A stretch of DNA of 64,000 bases from JAGVPT01 sp035505655. GTDB taxonomy: Bacteria; Bacteroidota; Ignavibacteria; UBA10030; UBA8401. A model generated the notes under the pieces. That model was not told the origin of the DNA. It did no database searches and worked only from the letters and a program-made list of their open reading frames with translations. The stretch spans positions 37,985 to 101,984 of the forward strand of contig DATJQP010000125.1 in assembly GCA_035505655.1 (NCBI GenBank), read 5' to 3'. The translations under genes were made by a program, and so were the position numbers. This document shows positions 25,485-35,175 of this stretch, one piece after another (within the stretch, counting starts at the first letter, position 1; the number at the start of each line of letters is the position of its first letter).

Positions 25485-27863
25485 TCATTTCAAAAAGAGT
25501 GCCTTGAGTGTTCCCAACGCGACGACCTCTCCTCCCGGGGAATAGACGGTTGACCTCACGATATAGATTCCCGAAGCGACACGACGTCCGGCGTCGTCGG
25601 TTGCGTCCCACACCACGTCGATGACATCTCCGCCGGCACGCACGTCCAGGGTCCTGACACGTTGCCCGAGGAGGCTGTAGACGGAAATCCTCGCGTATCC
25701 TTTGGCGGGTATCGATAACCTGAACGTCGTCTGCGGGTTGAAGGGGTTTGGGAAGCAGACGATTTTTCCCGCTACTCCTCCTCCGCCAGGGGGGGTGTAA
25801 TTCACCGAGGCGGAGCCCCCCACCCCTCCGTAGTGCACTTCGATCTTCGCCGTCCGGCTCCCACCGCTCGTCGAGGGAGAAGTATACGTCAGCATGTAGC
25901 GCGAAATCGACTGCAACCGTCCAATATCAAGGAGGATGTCGCGGAAATTGCCGGAGATATCATAGCATTGTCCGCCTGTCGGGTCGGTGATCGGTCGGTA
26001 CCAATCGGTCTGGTACATGGCGGTCCCGATTGAGTTGACGACGATATCGTTCGCGAGGAGCGCGTTGACAACAGACTGCCGGTCCCGCGTGGTTACGTCG
26101 TCCTTCTCGTGGTAGCGGTCGTCCGTGATCCAAACGATCACGCGTCCTGCATCGGACCTGTACGGAAGTTGCGACGCCGTATACAATGCGTCAAGGGAAT
26201 TCTCCGGGAGGTCGCCTCCCCCGTGGGCATACTGCAGCGAGACCTCATCCTTGAAGGTCGCGACGCTCGAGGTGAAGGCGTAGACGTTTTCGACCGCATC
26301 AAGAAAGGTGACAAGCGCCAGGCGGTAGTCAACTCCGCGTGAGGTCAGACTGTCGGCGAATTCGGTGATATTGTTCTTCACTCCATCGATCTGGTTCGAC
26401 ATGCTCCCGGTAACATCGAGCACGAAGACGATATCTTCGGAATTCTTTCCCCCCGATGTGTCTTTCCCCAGCACAAAACTCGGGATCCGGAGATCGTCTT
26501 CATAAAGAAATACGTTCGTTGATTTCAGCGAGACAAGCTTCTCCTTCGTCGCGTTGCGCATCGCTTCAAAGAAGATCGAGATTCCGCTAGCCCCCCTCTT
26601 TGCGAGCGAATCGATCGTCACCGTGAGGCCCGTGTCGGAGACCGGGGTCGGCGGAATGAAGACCGGAATAATGAGGGAGTCCGGAGATCCCTGGAGTGTT
26701 TCAGTCGTGGAGAGGATGAGGTCGGTGACCGTCGGCTCGTAGACTTCGGAGACCTCGAGAGGGATCGGGGCATACCCGTGGCCCTGCACTCCAATCACAA
26801 GGGTCTTGTCGGTGCCGGTGTTCGTGATGAGTGTATTTGGAAGAACTTTGAGGGTCGAGGTGACGGAGGATGAATGCTGGTTGAACACATCGACCGTGGC
26901 GGTGAACCCGGAGGGAAACATCACGCCGTTGTCGAGCGTCAGGAAGGATGGAACATCCCATCTGGCAAACGTTCCGTTGCCGAAATCCGGATATTCAAGC
27001 GAGATCATGAACGAACGGGTGACCGTCCCCTGAGCGGGCACTGTCACGGCGTTCCAGGTGAAATCGAGGTCGAGGTCATAGATCCGACCCGGGGCCGCGA
27101 GGCCACCCATCGGCGGACCGTCTGCGGAGAGGAGCGTCTGCCAGTTGGCGGCCGTCAGTGCCGACGGCGTACCGTTGGGAAAGCTGAGCGAGCACTTGAG
27201 CCCCGCATGAGTTCCTCTTCGCTCCGAAATGACGAGCGGTTTGCCCAAGATCGAGCCAGAGTCCATCGACGATTCGCTGAGGAGAAGATTCCCTCCGACG
27301 GCAAGAACGCCGTCACCGTGAATCCCAAGAGCGGGGTCGATCATGAATCCCACACCGACGGAATGAGAGTGGTCGTCGTTGTTCTTCACGCTCGTAACGA
27401 CTTCCACCTGCTGTCCCTGGTTGATGATCAGGTAGGTCACCGACGCCTGGATGGACGAGGTGCCGCTGAAGACCAGGAGGATGTTGTCCGCCTGGGGAGT
27501 CGCCTGGGAGGAATCAGGCGAGAAGATCTCCTCCGGTTTCTTCCATCCGCCTCCATCAAGTTGAAAGATGGGGTAGGAGGTTTTCGCGTACGGGTGGCCA
27601 AAGAGAACGCCGCAGTGATCGTCGAGAGGAGACGATGTCGTGCCAGCCACAGTGCCGATCGTAAAATACCCGCCGCTGAGAACTGCGACTTCCCCAATCG
27701 TCCCTCCGACCTTCCAACCGACGGGCGCTTCGCCGGACGTTTTTGCCAGCCCGTGGAGAACGCTCGCTTCCTGTACGTCGAAACGCGCCTTGTCCGAGGC
27801 CCGACCGCCCGCGGGGATCATGAGCGTGAGAAGAACGTAGACCATTCCGAATGACGTTTTCAT
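25485..27863 (-). CDS. Secreted vWA-domain protein with FlgD-like C-terminal domain, second gene of vWA operon
   Basis: A 792-residue exported protein with a signal peptide at residues 1-22. The first 300 residues form a domain I do not recognise, with hydrophobic strands and a TYLIINQGQQVEVVTSVKNN-type segment. A beta-sandwich linker follows. The vWA domain (about 477-670) has a complete metal site DVTGS at 483-487 and a conserved Thr/Asp strand (VIVWITDDR). The C-terminus (about 700-792) is a FlgD/T9SS-like sandwich with CFPNPFNPQTTF, YSLLGQRV and ASGIYIVR. Unlike its two neighbours it has no VIT domain. Gap to the upstream gene is 24 bases and to the downstream gene 13 bases. Role unknown; adhesion or surface assembly is the best guess. 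Confidence 0.83.
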   Translation of the reverse strand: MKTSFGMVYVLLTLMIPAGGRASDKARFDVQEASVLHGLAKTSGEAPVGWKVGGTIGEVAVLSGGYFTIGTVAGTTSSPLDDHCGVLFGHPYAKTSYPIFQLDGGGWKKPEEIFSPDSSQATPQADNILLVFSGTSSIQASVTYLIINQGQQVEVVTSVKNNDDHSHSVGVGFMIDPALGIHGDGVLAVGGNLLLSESSMDSGSILGKPLVISERRGTHAGLKCSLSFPNGTPSALTAANWQTLLSADGPPMGGLAAPGRIYDLDLDFTWNAVTVPAQGTVTRSFMISLEYPDFGNGTFARWDVPSFLTLDNGVMFPSGFTATVDVFNQHSSSVTSTLKVLPNTLITNTGTDKTLVIGVQGHGYAPIPLEVSEVYEPTVTDLILSTTETLQGSPDSLIIPVFIPPTPVSDTGLTVTIDSLAKRGASGISIFFEAMRNATKEKLVSLKSTNVFLYEDDLRIPSFVLGKDTSGGKNSEDIVFVLDVTGSMSNQIDGVKNNITEFADSLTSRGVDYRLALVTFLDAVENVYAFTSSVATFKDEVSLQYAHGGGDLPENSLDALYTASQLPYRSDAGRVIVWITDDRYHEKDDVTTRDRQSVVNALLANDIVVNSIGTAMYQTDWYRPITDPTGGQCYDISGNFRDILLDIGRLQSISRYMLTYTSPSTSGGSRTAKIEVHYGGVGGSASVNYTPPGGGGVAGKIVCFPNPFNPQTTFRLSIPAKGYARISVYSLLGQRVRTLDVRAGGDVIDVVWDATDDAGRRVASGIYIVRSTVYSPGGEVVALGTLKALFLK

Positions 27864-27887
27864 GAGAGTCCCATGTCGCAGTTTGAG

Positions 27888-30038
27888 TTATTTGAGGAGC
27901 ATCATTGATCGGACGGCGGCTTCGCCTCCGGCACACAGCCGCAAGAAATATAGACCGGAAGGGAGCACCCTTCCCGCATCGTCCTTCCCATCCCATTGAA
28001 TCTCATAGACTCCCGCAGCCTTGACCCCTGCAAGGAGTGTGCGGACCCGCCTTCCAAGGATATCGTAGATCGTCAACGTGACAAACTGCGGTCCAGAGAG
28101 AGCCGAAGGGATAGAGTACCGGATGGTCGTCGTGGGGTTGAAAGGATTAGGATAGTTCTGTTCCAGGGAGAACTTCACCGGTTGCTGCGAACCATCGGCG
28201 ACGAGGGTGCCTCCCGAGGAAGCGGTCTCAACGACGAGAAACGCCGTGTAGGGCGACAGCACGCTGTACCGCATGCTCAGGGAGATGACCTGGTTCACAA
28301 GCTCCGGTTGCTCCCCGGTTGAAGAGATGATATCGAGAAGGCTCTGGATCTTGAGCGCCCCCCAATAGCGGGCGAGAGCGAGCAGGGATCGATCCGTGTC
28401 CGCGAATGCGACATTTGCCGAAACCGAGAAGGGCGTTCCCTCGACGGAGCCGTTGAGCGAGAGCGGATACGTCCCCACCTTCGTGAACCTTCCGGCAAGA
28501 AGGAGCTGGTCTCCGGCGTGGAGGGCCGGCATGGTTGCCGGGTGGACGTCGTAGGCATCGAATGCCCCATAGTTCATCGCGAGGTCCTTGAGCGGGGGAA
28601 GGATGACGTCCCTGTAGAGGTCCTGGAATTTGAGATAGAGGCTATCGTCGGCTGTGATGCGGACAAAGGCGCCTCCGTTTGCCTGAGCCAGCTTCGCGAG
28701 GAGCGTGTAGTCGGCTTCGTCTCCGACCCCCACGGTATAGATTGGGACCTCGTGTACGTTCCATCGCACCGATCGGGCAACAATGGAATCCGAGTTTGTC
28801 TCTCCCCAGCTCGCTTGTCCGTCGGTAACGAAGAGAATGGACGAACGGTACGGATCCGTGTAGTTCTGTGAGAGCGACGTCTGGAGAGCAGCCTCGATGT
28901 TCGTGAGCCCGAGGGGGCTGAGCTTCGAAATGAAATCCCGGGCGCTATCGCGCGCGGACGGCGTCCCGAAGACAAGGTCGGGACGAAACGAGGTGACACC
29001 CGTGCTAAAGACGACAATATTGAACCTGTCATCCACCCTCAGGAGATCGATGAACGAGAGCATGACATCGCGGAGCTGCGAGAGCCGGAGACCGTCCATG
29101 CTCGATGAAACGTCGGCGACGAAGGTGACGGTCTTCGGCCGCGAGGTGTCGCTCTGGAGGGTGTCGGGGGTCGTCACCCAGAGGCCGAAATACGGCTGCT
29201 CCCCGAGCGAGTCCGGGGCGCGATACGTAAGCGAGTACATGGCCGGTTGCCCTCCTGCAAACTGCGACTTGATGTAGAAATCCTTCGAGAAGGCAACATT
29301 CTCGGCACCGTACGCCACGGTGTAGTGCGAGCTGTCGATCTTTGTGACCTTCGCGGCGGTCGGGAACTGGTCCACCGAAGTCTCGACCCCCGTCAGCGAG
29401 AACTGCGAACGGAGGTCGATGCTCAGCGTGACGAGCTGGATCGGCTGAGAGGTATAGTCGTGCATATCAAGGGGAAAAGTATACTGGATACTTCCCTTGA
29501 AATACGTTAGCGGCTGGCTGTAGACAATCTCGATCCGCCGCGTGTTGTTCGGCTCAAAAGGATAGATGCGGAGCTGGAAGGTGTTCGACCCAAGTTCCTG
29601 GAGGATCGCCGGGTCCATGAGCTTTGTGACAATCTCGGAATAGATGACGACGGCGTCTTCCTTTTTCTTGATGACGTATGGTGTCCGCACGCCGTTGATC
29701 CAGAGGTACATCTCGTTCACCTGAGCTCCCTCAGGAAGCTGGAAGACATAGAAACCTTCCAGCCGGGCCGGAAGGTCGTTCGCGAACTCCTGATCGACGT
29801 GGGTTACGGCAAGCTGATCCCGGATCGTTACGTCGGCGGAGAGGTTCTTGATCCTTAAGTTGAAGATCGGGCTGTTCGCGTTGTTCGGATACCGGGCATA
29901 AACGCGTCCTATCGCAAGGACGCATTGCGCGAAGACGAGTGACGCGCACACGACCGCACATGCCATGCGGATAAGCATGTGGGAAGATTTCGACGGGGCG
30001 TGGATGACCGGGGGCAATAGAAAGGTGTGTGTTTTCAT
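27888..30038 (-). CDS. Secreted VIT/vWA-domain protein with T9SS tail, first gene of vWA operon
   Basis: A 716-residue protein resembling the inter-alpha-trypsin-inhibitor heavy-chain type. ATG 30038 follows GGGGAA at proper spacing and gives a long N-region before the signal helix (MACAVVCASLVFAQCVLA). The VIT domain (about 60-185) shows DVTIRDQLAVTHVDQEFAN and FVFQLPEGA-like strands. The vWA domain (about 300-480) has an intact metal site DVSSS at 309-313 and FVTDGQASWGE. The end is a T9SS type-A tail (NYPNPFNPTTTI, YDILGRRVRTL, RSMMLLK). It is the first gene of a three-gene operon with a good promoter at 30273-30304. Function beyond surface binding is not deducible. Confidence 0.88.
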   Translation of the reverse strand: MKTHTFLLPPVIHAPSKSSHMLIRMACAVVCASLVFAQCVLAIGRVYARYPNNANSPIFNLRIKNLSADVTIRDQLAVTHVDQEFANDLPARLEGFYVFQLPEGAQVNEMYLWINGVRTPYVIKKKEDAVVIYSEIVTKLMDPAILQELGSNTFQLRIYPFEPNNTRRIEIVYSQPLTYFKGSIQYTFPLDMHDYTSQPIQLVTLSIDLRSQFSLTGVETSVDQFPTAAKVTKIDSSHYTVAYGAENVAFSKDFYIKSQFAGGQPAMYSLTYRAPDSLGEQPYFGLWVTTPDTLQSDTSRPKTVTFVADVSSSMDGLRLSQLRDVMLSFIDLLRVDDRFNIVVFSTGVTSFRPDLVFGTPSARDSARDFISKLSPLGLTNIEAALQTSLSQNYTDPYRSSILFVTDGQASWGETNSDSIVARSVRWNVHEVPIYTVGVGDEADYTLLAKLAQANGGAFVRITADDSLYLKFQDLYRDVILPPLKDLAMNYGAFDAYDVHPATMPALHAGDQLLLAGRFTKVGTYPLSLNGSVEGTPFSVSANVAFADTDRSLLALARYWGALKIQSLLDIISSTGEQPELVNQVISLSMRYSVLSPYTAFLVVETASSGGTLVADGSQQPVKFSLEQNYPNPFNPTTTIRYSIPSALSGPQFVTLTIYDILGRRVRTLLAGVKAAGVYEIQWDGKDDAGRVLPSGLYFLRLCAGGEAAVRSMMLLK

Positions 30039-30640
30039 GTCGGTTCCCCAGAGAGTTGGGTGCCGCGGGAGCGTTCGATTCAGAGCCGACTTCGGCTATG
30101 GGAAGGCAGACGAATTGCCGTCAGCGGATGGGGCGTTTGCCGGGGGTGTCGTCCAAAGGGACATTGATGGTTGAATCGCCTGGAAAACACTCGGAGTGTA
30201 GCGAGAAGATTTTCACGTGGACCCCCGACCCCAGGAATTGATGCTCATCGCTCGCGATGCCGGCATCCTTCCCAAATATAACAGCCACATTTGATACAGT
30301 CAAGCCGGGCGGATTCGGTGGTGGGTTTTTTGCGGTCGGTCGGAACGGCGAGATGGATTCCCGCTAGAAATGGCGCGGAGCGACGTGGCGGAACGACCGA
30401 TCACATTCAAGAATGATGCTAGTGAACCAGTCGTCACACCCGCGAAGATCGGGCGGGTGTCCAACGAAACCCCACGACCAACTCTTCGTCTCACCCCCGG
30501 CAAATCGTGATAAAGAGCGGCTTGACCTCGCATGCGGGATTTGCCCCCAGCATCGTGGTCAATTACGGGAACAAGGAATCGCTTCAGCCTCCTTTCAGCG
30601 ACCAAAGCGTCCGGCGATTCTCCTGCAGCATGGCACATCA
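30039..30640. other. Non-coding spacer upstream of the vWA operon
   Basis: About 600 bases between the vWA operon and the stop of the molybdenum hydroxylase gene. It holds the operon promoter (30273-30304) and a 5' leader of about 230 bases. No supported gene and no clear terminator were seen in the remainder. Confidence 0.5.
30273..30304 (-). promoter_or_regulatory. Bacteroidota-type promoter of the vWA operon
   Basis: On the minus strand the -7 element TATATTTG (30273-30280) fits TAnnTTTG exactly. CTTG lies 20 bases upstream (30301-30304), close to the TTTG at -33 with 19-base spacing that is known for Bacteroidota primary sigma factors. Transcription would start near 30266, leaving a leader of about 230 bases. 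Confidence 0.5.
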
Positions 30641-32785
30641 CTAGCTCTTCAAAGCCTCTTTCACCCGTTCTGCGGTCATCGGCAAAGAGAAGAGCCGCGC
30701 ACCGCAGGCATCGAAGATGGCGTTCGCCAGAGCTCCTCCCATTGTGATGATGGCCGGCTCGCCTCCTCCCTGCGGATCGGCTTCCTTGTCCTCGATGAGA
30801 AAGGTCTCAATCTTCGGCAGCCATGAAAAGCGGGGGAGTTCGTACGAGTCGAAGTTCGTGTCGAGGATCTTGCCATCCTTGAAATGGATCTGCTCCGTGA
30901 GCGCGTACCCCATTCCCATCGTGATGCATCCTTCCATCTGTATTTTCGCCCCTTCGGGGTTAATCGCAAGCCCCATATCCTGTGCGCAGACGACCCGAAC
31001 GACGCGCACTTCCCCGGTCGACTTGTTTACCTTCACCTCCGCGATCGATGCAACAGAGGCGCCGGCATCGGTTCCGCACGCAATGCCGTAGCCACGCCCG
31101 CTCGGTCCCTTCGCCGGGCTCCAGCCGAATTTGTCGGCCGCGACGTTCAAAACATTGATCAACTTCTTATCGGTAAGGTTCTGGAGCCGAAAGGCCAGCG
31201 GATCGATTCCCGCCTTTGCCGCCATGATGTCGATCTGCGACTCGCGCGCGAAGGTATTCGTGTTGTTGCCGGGCGCTCTCCACGGTCCGGTGGCAAAGGG
31301 ATGCACGCCGGGTCCACCCCTCCGGCCGGCATCGTAGGCGGTCGTCAGGTGGTGACGAATATTGTAAGGAGCAACCGCACCGCGCTCGCCGGCAAAGTAG
31401 ACCTTGTAGTCCCAGAAACTCATCGCCCCGGTGCCGGAGACTCCCGATCGGATCTTGACGACCGCCGCGGGACGGAAGGAGTCGTAGAAGAATTCTTCCT
31501 TCCTGGTCCATGCGACCTGGACAGGTTTCCCGGTCAGCTTCGCGAGGCGCGCAGCTTCGACCACCTGGAGATTCCGGCTCTTCCCTCCAAAGCCACCTCC
31601 GAGGAATGGTGTGATGATCCTGACATTCTTCGGCTCCAGCCCGAGCTCCCTTGCGACTTCGTCCTTCGCCGGAAAAGGAGTCTGCGTCGAGGCCCAGATT
31701 GTGAGCTTTCCATCTTCCATGGAGGCCGTAGCGGTGTGAGGCTCGATGGGAGAATGGGCGACGTAATCGTTGTAGTATGTCTGGTCGAAAGTGGCGCTCG
31801 ATTCCTTCTCTCCGGCCGGGAGGTCTCCCGTTTTCGCGATGACCTTCCCTTCGTCCGCAACCTTCAAAAAGTGTTCGAAAATGTTTTTATCGTCAAGGTG
31901 GTCCTCAAAGGGGGAGAATTTCGCCTCAATCTTCCCGAGCGCAGCCTCTGCGACATCCGGAAACTTATGAATCACGGCGATGAAGTCCCCATCTTTCACA
32001 ACCTGAACCCCATCGACCTTCTTCGCCTCGGAGAGGTCGGCGCTGATGAGCTTCGCGCCGTGCGCGGGAGGACGAAGGATCTTCGCATAGAGCATGCCGG
32101 GAAGCCGGATATCGCCGGCATACATCGCCTTGCCGGTCACTTTCAACTCGGCGTCCCTCCTCAGGGCGGAAGTGCCGATGACTTTGAACTCGGACGGCGC
32201 TTTGAGTTTCTTCAGCCCGATGTGCCGCTCGATCCGTTTTCCTTCCGAAAGCTCACCGTACGTCGCCTTTTTCTTCGGATCCTTTTTATCCGAGATTACT
32301 CCGTTCGAGACCGTGAGGTTGGCGGCATCGATCTTGAGCTTCTCCGATGCCATCTCAATGAGGACATTCCGTGCCTCTGCCGCGGCCGTACGAAGCGCCT
32401 GCCCGAAGAACCTGGTCGACATAGATCCAAAGGTCCCCATGTCCCACGGACAGAGATCGGTATCTCCCATGACCATCTCGACCGAGTCGGGCGAAACGTC
32501 GAGCTCGTCCGCTAGCTCCTGGGCCAGCGAAGTATAGACTCCCTGCCCCATCTCGATCTTGCCGGAATAGCAGGTAACGCGGCCGTCGGCCCCGATCCGG
32601 AGATAGGCGTTGAAGTCGGTCGCGAGGTTCAGGCCGCTCCGCTGCTGCGCGAGGGCCTCGAGATCGTCGATCGTGAAGAGGAAGATGATCCCACCGCCGG
32701 CGATCTTCATGAAGTCGCGGCGATTCACGGCGAAATCGGTGACGTCATTCGAGGAGTCAGCCTTCCAGAATTGATCGTCTCTCAT
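30641..32785 (-). CDS. Molybdopterin-binding subunit of a xanthine dehydrogenase-family hydroxylase (IorB-like)
   Basis: A 714-residue large subunit. The start at ATG 32785 is one base after the TGA of the small-subunit gene and follows GGAGGG; extra upstream codons in the frame overlap that gene and are not real. A twin-arginine motif (NRRDFMKIAGGG, Arg22-Arg23) predicts export of the folded complex. Molybdopterin-family motifs are visible: GQGVYTSLAQ, GTFGSMSTRF, TPFLGGGFGGKS, and GGGEPAI near the C-terminus, whose Glu676 is the expected catalytic residue. Without an FAD subunit nearby it matches the two-subunit isoquinoline 1-oxidoreductase/aldehyde dehydrogenase type. The actual substrate cannot be read from sequence. 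Confidence 0.9.
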   Translation of the reverse strand: MRDDQFWKADSSNDVTDFAVNRRDFMKIAGGGIIFLFTIDDLEALAQQRSGLNLATDFNAYLRIGADGRVTCYSGKIEMGQGVYTSLAQELADELDVSPDSVEMVMGDTDLCPWDMGTFGSMSTRFFGQALRTAAAEARNVLIEMASEKLKIDAANLTVSNGVISDKKDPKKKATYGELSEGKRIERHIGLKKLKAPSEFKVIGTSALRRDAELKVTGKAMYAGDIRLPGMLYAKILRPPAHGAKLISADLSEAKKVDGVQVVKDGDFIAVIHKFPDVAEAALGKIEAKFSPFEDHLDDKNIFEHFLKVADEGKVIAKTGDLPAGEKESSATFDQTYYNDYVAHSPIEPHTATASMEDGKLTIWASTQTPFPAKDEVARELGLEPKNVRIITPFLGGGFGGKSRNLQVVEAARLAKLTGKPVQVAWTRKEEFFYDSFRPAAVVKIRSGVSGTGAMSFWDYKVYFAGERGAVAPYNIRHHLTTAYDAGRRGGPGVHPFATGPWRAPGNNTNTFARESQIDIMAAKAGIDPLAFRLQNLTDKKLINVLNVAADKFGWSPAKGPSGRGYGIACGTDAGASVASIAEVKVNKSTGEVRVVRVVCAQDMGLAINPEGAKIQMEGCITMGMGYALTEQIHFKDGKILDTNFDSYELPRFSWLPKIETFLIEDKEADPQGGGEPAIITMGGALANAIFDACGARLFSLPMTAERVKEALKS

Positions 32786-32786
32786 C

Positions 32787-33263
32787 TCAGAACCCTCCTT
32801 CCATTTGTTTCCCTGCGTCGGCAAGGGCAAGGAGGATGCGGTTGTGTGCACCGCAACGGCAGAGGTTGTCGTCCATTCCAGCGACGACCTCGGAAGGAGT
32901 TGAGCGGGGCTTCTTCTGGAGCAATGCATAGGCGGTCATGATCATGCCGGAGGTGCAGTACCCGCATTGCATCGCATCGTGTTCCATGAAGTAGTGCTGG
33001 AGAGGATGGAGTTTGCCGTCCTTCGCCAGCCCCTCGATTGTCATGACCTCTTTTCCACTCACTTCTCTCACGGAAGTCTGGCATGAGCGGACCGCTTCGC
33101 CGTCGACGACGACGGTGCAGGCGCCGCAGAAACTTTCGCCGCAGCCGAATTTCGTGCCGGTGAGCCCCAGGTCGGTCCGGAGAACCCAAAGGAGCTTTCG
33201 GTCCCCGTCAGCCATAACGGTGACGGGCTTGCCGTTCAACGTGAATCCGATTTTCTCTTCCAT
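32787..33263 (-). CDS. (2Fe-2S)-binding small subunit of molybdenum hydroxylase (IorA-like)
   Basis: A 158-residue electron-transfer subunit with two iron-sulphur clusters. The plant-ferredoxin-type cluster uses Cys41, Cys46, Cys49 and Cys61 (GCGESFCGACT and RSC). The second cluster in the helical domain uses Cys100, Cys103, Cys135 and Cys137 (QCGYC and NLCRCGA). Length and layout are normal for CoxS/IorA proteins. Its stop is one base from the ATG of the large subunit, so translation is coupled. It has no signal of its own and would be carried out with the twin-arginine large subunit. Confidence 0.94.
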   Translation of the reverse strand: MEEKIGFTLNGKPVTVMADGDRKLLWVLRTDLGLTGTKFGCGESFCGACTVVVDGEAVRSCQTSVREVSGKEVMTIEGLAKDGKLHPLQHYFMEHDAMQCGYCTSGMIMTAYALLQKKPRSTPSEVVAGMDDNLCRCGAHNRILLALADAGKQMEGGF

Positions 33264-33365
33264 ACTATCCCTCCTTCATTTGCCGAGTATTCAAACAACG
33301 GTCTTCATACCTCGGGAACCTTCTGCGTTATCGCTCGCCAGGAGCGGTTGGCGGGAAACCGCCGC

Positions 33366-33935
33366 TCACTCAATGATGATATCGTGTTTGTCGAGAAGTC
33401 CTGGCAGACCCATCAGCGAGAACTTCGCTTTGGCCACGCGGTTGAGAGCGGGATCGATCGAATAATTATAGGCGGTCCGAAGGTCAGCCCGCTCGAGGTT
33501 CGATTTCCGGAAGACGGCGCCAAGAAGGTCGCAGTTTTCGAAAAGAGCGCCGCTCAGGTCGGCATCGGCAAAATCGACTTCAAGAAGGCTGCACTCTGCG
33601 AAGCGCGTTTTCTTGAGGTTGAGCCTGGAGAAAGAAGAGAGCTTCAGGCTGCAACCTTTGAAGGTGACGGAGAAGCCGAGCTTGTTGCATTCGTCAAAGC
33701 GAATCCCGACGAGCTTGCACCCGATGAATCGCACGTTTCGCAATGCCGCGCCGGAAACTTTTGCCAGACTCAGGTCGCAATTGCGGAACTCACAATCGAC
33801 AAAGCGCGATTCGGAGAGGCCGGACTTGCCGAAGAGACAGCGGTCGAACGAACAGCTCTCGTATTCTCCTATCCCAACATTCTGTTGGAGGAATGCGGTT
33901 CCCTGGAATTCAGGCGCTGCATTGCTTATCGGCAT
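33366..33935 (-). CDS. Pentapeptide-repeat protein
   Basis: A 189-residue protein made mostly of pentapeptide repeats with the A(D/N)LxF-like pattern, for example SFDRCLFGKSGL, DFADADLSGALF, NCDLLGAVF and NLERADLRTA. It should fold as a right-handed square beta-helix. The ending with AYNYSIDPALNRVAKAKFSL resembles a conserved family of about 190 residues related to Qnr/McbG proteins. Those proteins can shield DNA gyrase, but most members have no known role. I chose ATG 33935 (MPISNAAPEFQGT) because the earlier part of the frame looks non-coding; the ribosome-binding site is weak. It appears to be a single-gene unit. Confidence 0.82.
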   Translation of the reverse strand: MPISNAAPEFQGTAFLQQNVGIGEYESCSFDRCLFGKSGLSESRFVDCEFRNCDLSLAKVSGAALRNVRFIGCKLVGIRFDECNKLGFSVTFKGCSLKLSSFSRLNLKKTRFAECSLLEVDFADADLSGALFENCDLLGAVFRKSNLERADLRTAYNYSIDPALNRVAKAKFSLMGLPGLLDKHDIIIE

Positions 33936-34242
33936 CGTTTCGATCGGGGAGGCTGTTGCGAAGAGTGTAATCGAAAAGACTCTGAATGTCAAGATGGGAG
34001 ACGGGAAACGGGAGGCCGATAGGACTGAAATGTGGTCGAGGAGCTGCTTTGGCCTGCTACATCGGTTGCTATCCCTGGCTCGGGGTGAGCGTGTAACTTT
34101 GAAACACAATTGCAGCAGGGTCTTGGATCAGTTGCATTCTTGCGGCGCGCGCAGCGCAAAAAGAAACCGCCTTGGCCTGCTCGTCGAATCGCGTGACGTA
34201 CGGCATAAGTCGAATCAAAGAACAGACCAGTCTTCTGACCAT

Positions 34243-34812
34243 CTACCCTAATTCCGCGAGTACATCTTCCGTCTTACGCACCCTGCCGAGCCTGGGAAGA
34301 ATCGTCCTCATCGGATACTCGTGCTCTTCTTTCGAGCGGGCGGCGCTGGCATCTTCCACAAAGATCTGCTGGAAGCCGTATTCGTAGGCGAATCGCGCTG
34401 TGCTCTCCACACCGGCATTCGTCGAGATGCCGCAGAGGACGATCGTGTCGATCTTGCGACGGCGAAGCTGCATCTCGAGCTCCGTTCCGTAGAAAGCTCC
34501 CCACTGCCGCTTCGTGATGACGATATCTCCACTCTCCGGCCCCATCTCGGGGACAATCTCTGCCCACTCCGGAGGCCGGGGTCCTCCCTGCATCGAGTTG
34601 TCGGCGATCGGCTGGAGCGCATCCTTACCGTCGGGAGACGGAGTCACCCTGACGAGGATGACCGGTATATGGTTCTTTCTGAACGCCTTCGCCAGCCTTG
34701 AAGCGTTTGCGATCACCGCATTCGACGGATAAGGTTGGGTCGGGATTTGTGCGATCCCTTTCTGAAGGTCGATGACCACCAGGGCAGTTTTGGATCTATC
34801 AAAGAGGCTCAT
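34243..34812 (-). CDS. Isochorismatase-fold hydrolase lacking the usual nucleophile Cys
   Basis: A 189-residue single-domain protein of the isochorismatase/cysteine hydrolase family. Catalytic-type Asp15 lies in VVIDLQKG and Lys101 in ITKRQWGAFYGTEL. The motif that normally ends in the nucleophile (GxxTxxCVxxTAR) reads GISTNAGVESTAR, with Gly134 in the Cys position. Non-Cys variants at this place occur in a subgroup of the fold, so this may be a natural lineage rather than a fresh mutation, but cysteine-type amidase activity would not be expected. Cys127 lies nearby, at the end of the strand before. Cellular role unknown. Confidence 0.85.
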   Translation of the reverse strand: MSLFDRSKTALVVIDLQKGIAQIPTQPYPSNAVIANASRLAKAFRKNHIPVILVRVTPSPDGKDALQPIADNSMQGGPRPPEWAEIVPEMGPESGDIVITKRQWGAFYGTELEMQLRRRKIDTIVLCGISTNAGVESTARFAYEYGFQQIFVEDASAARSKEEHEYPMRTILPRLGRVRKTEDVLAELG

Positions 34813-35175
34813 GGCAATTCACAATAGATTTAGTGATTTGTGGAAATGATGGCGAGACAAAGGTAGCGCATCGGACCAGAAACTGCAATGAGGATCTCCG
34901 GTGGGTTGCGCCTGATTCTTGCGTATTGTGCTCAAATTGCCCCGCGATGACGATCCAAACTCAGTCCCAGCCCCCTGTCGCCGGTATTTTACCGTTTGCG
35001 TATTAGACAATGATAGAGTAGATTCGTTTGTACCGCTCGGGTGAATGAAGATCCACCCCGGACGGCTTTCAAGAAAGGGGGAACGACCGCGCTCTCTCCT
35101 TCCATTCACGGTGGCTTCAGATAGACCCTATTCGATACTCGCACACGCCTTTTGATTGCGAGGGGAAGATCTTCA
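34813..35175. other. Divergent spacer without a supported gene
   Basis: About 360 bases between the minus-strand isochorismatase-fold gene and the plus-strand WD40-like lipoprotein gene. It must hold both promoters. I see no exact TAnnTTTG match, repeat or RNA structure that I could defend. Confidence 0.45.

Noticed and set aside
30884..32515. Plus-strand frame of 543 codons
   Set aside because: It is antisense to the molybdenum hydroxylase large subunit, which has clear family motifs on the minus strand.
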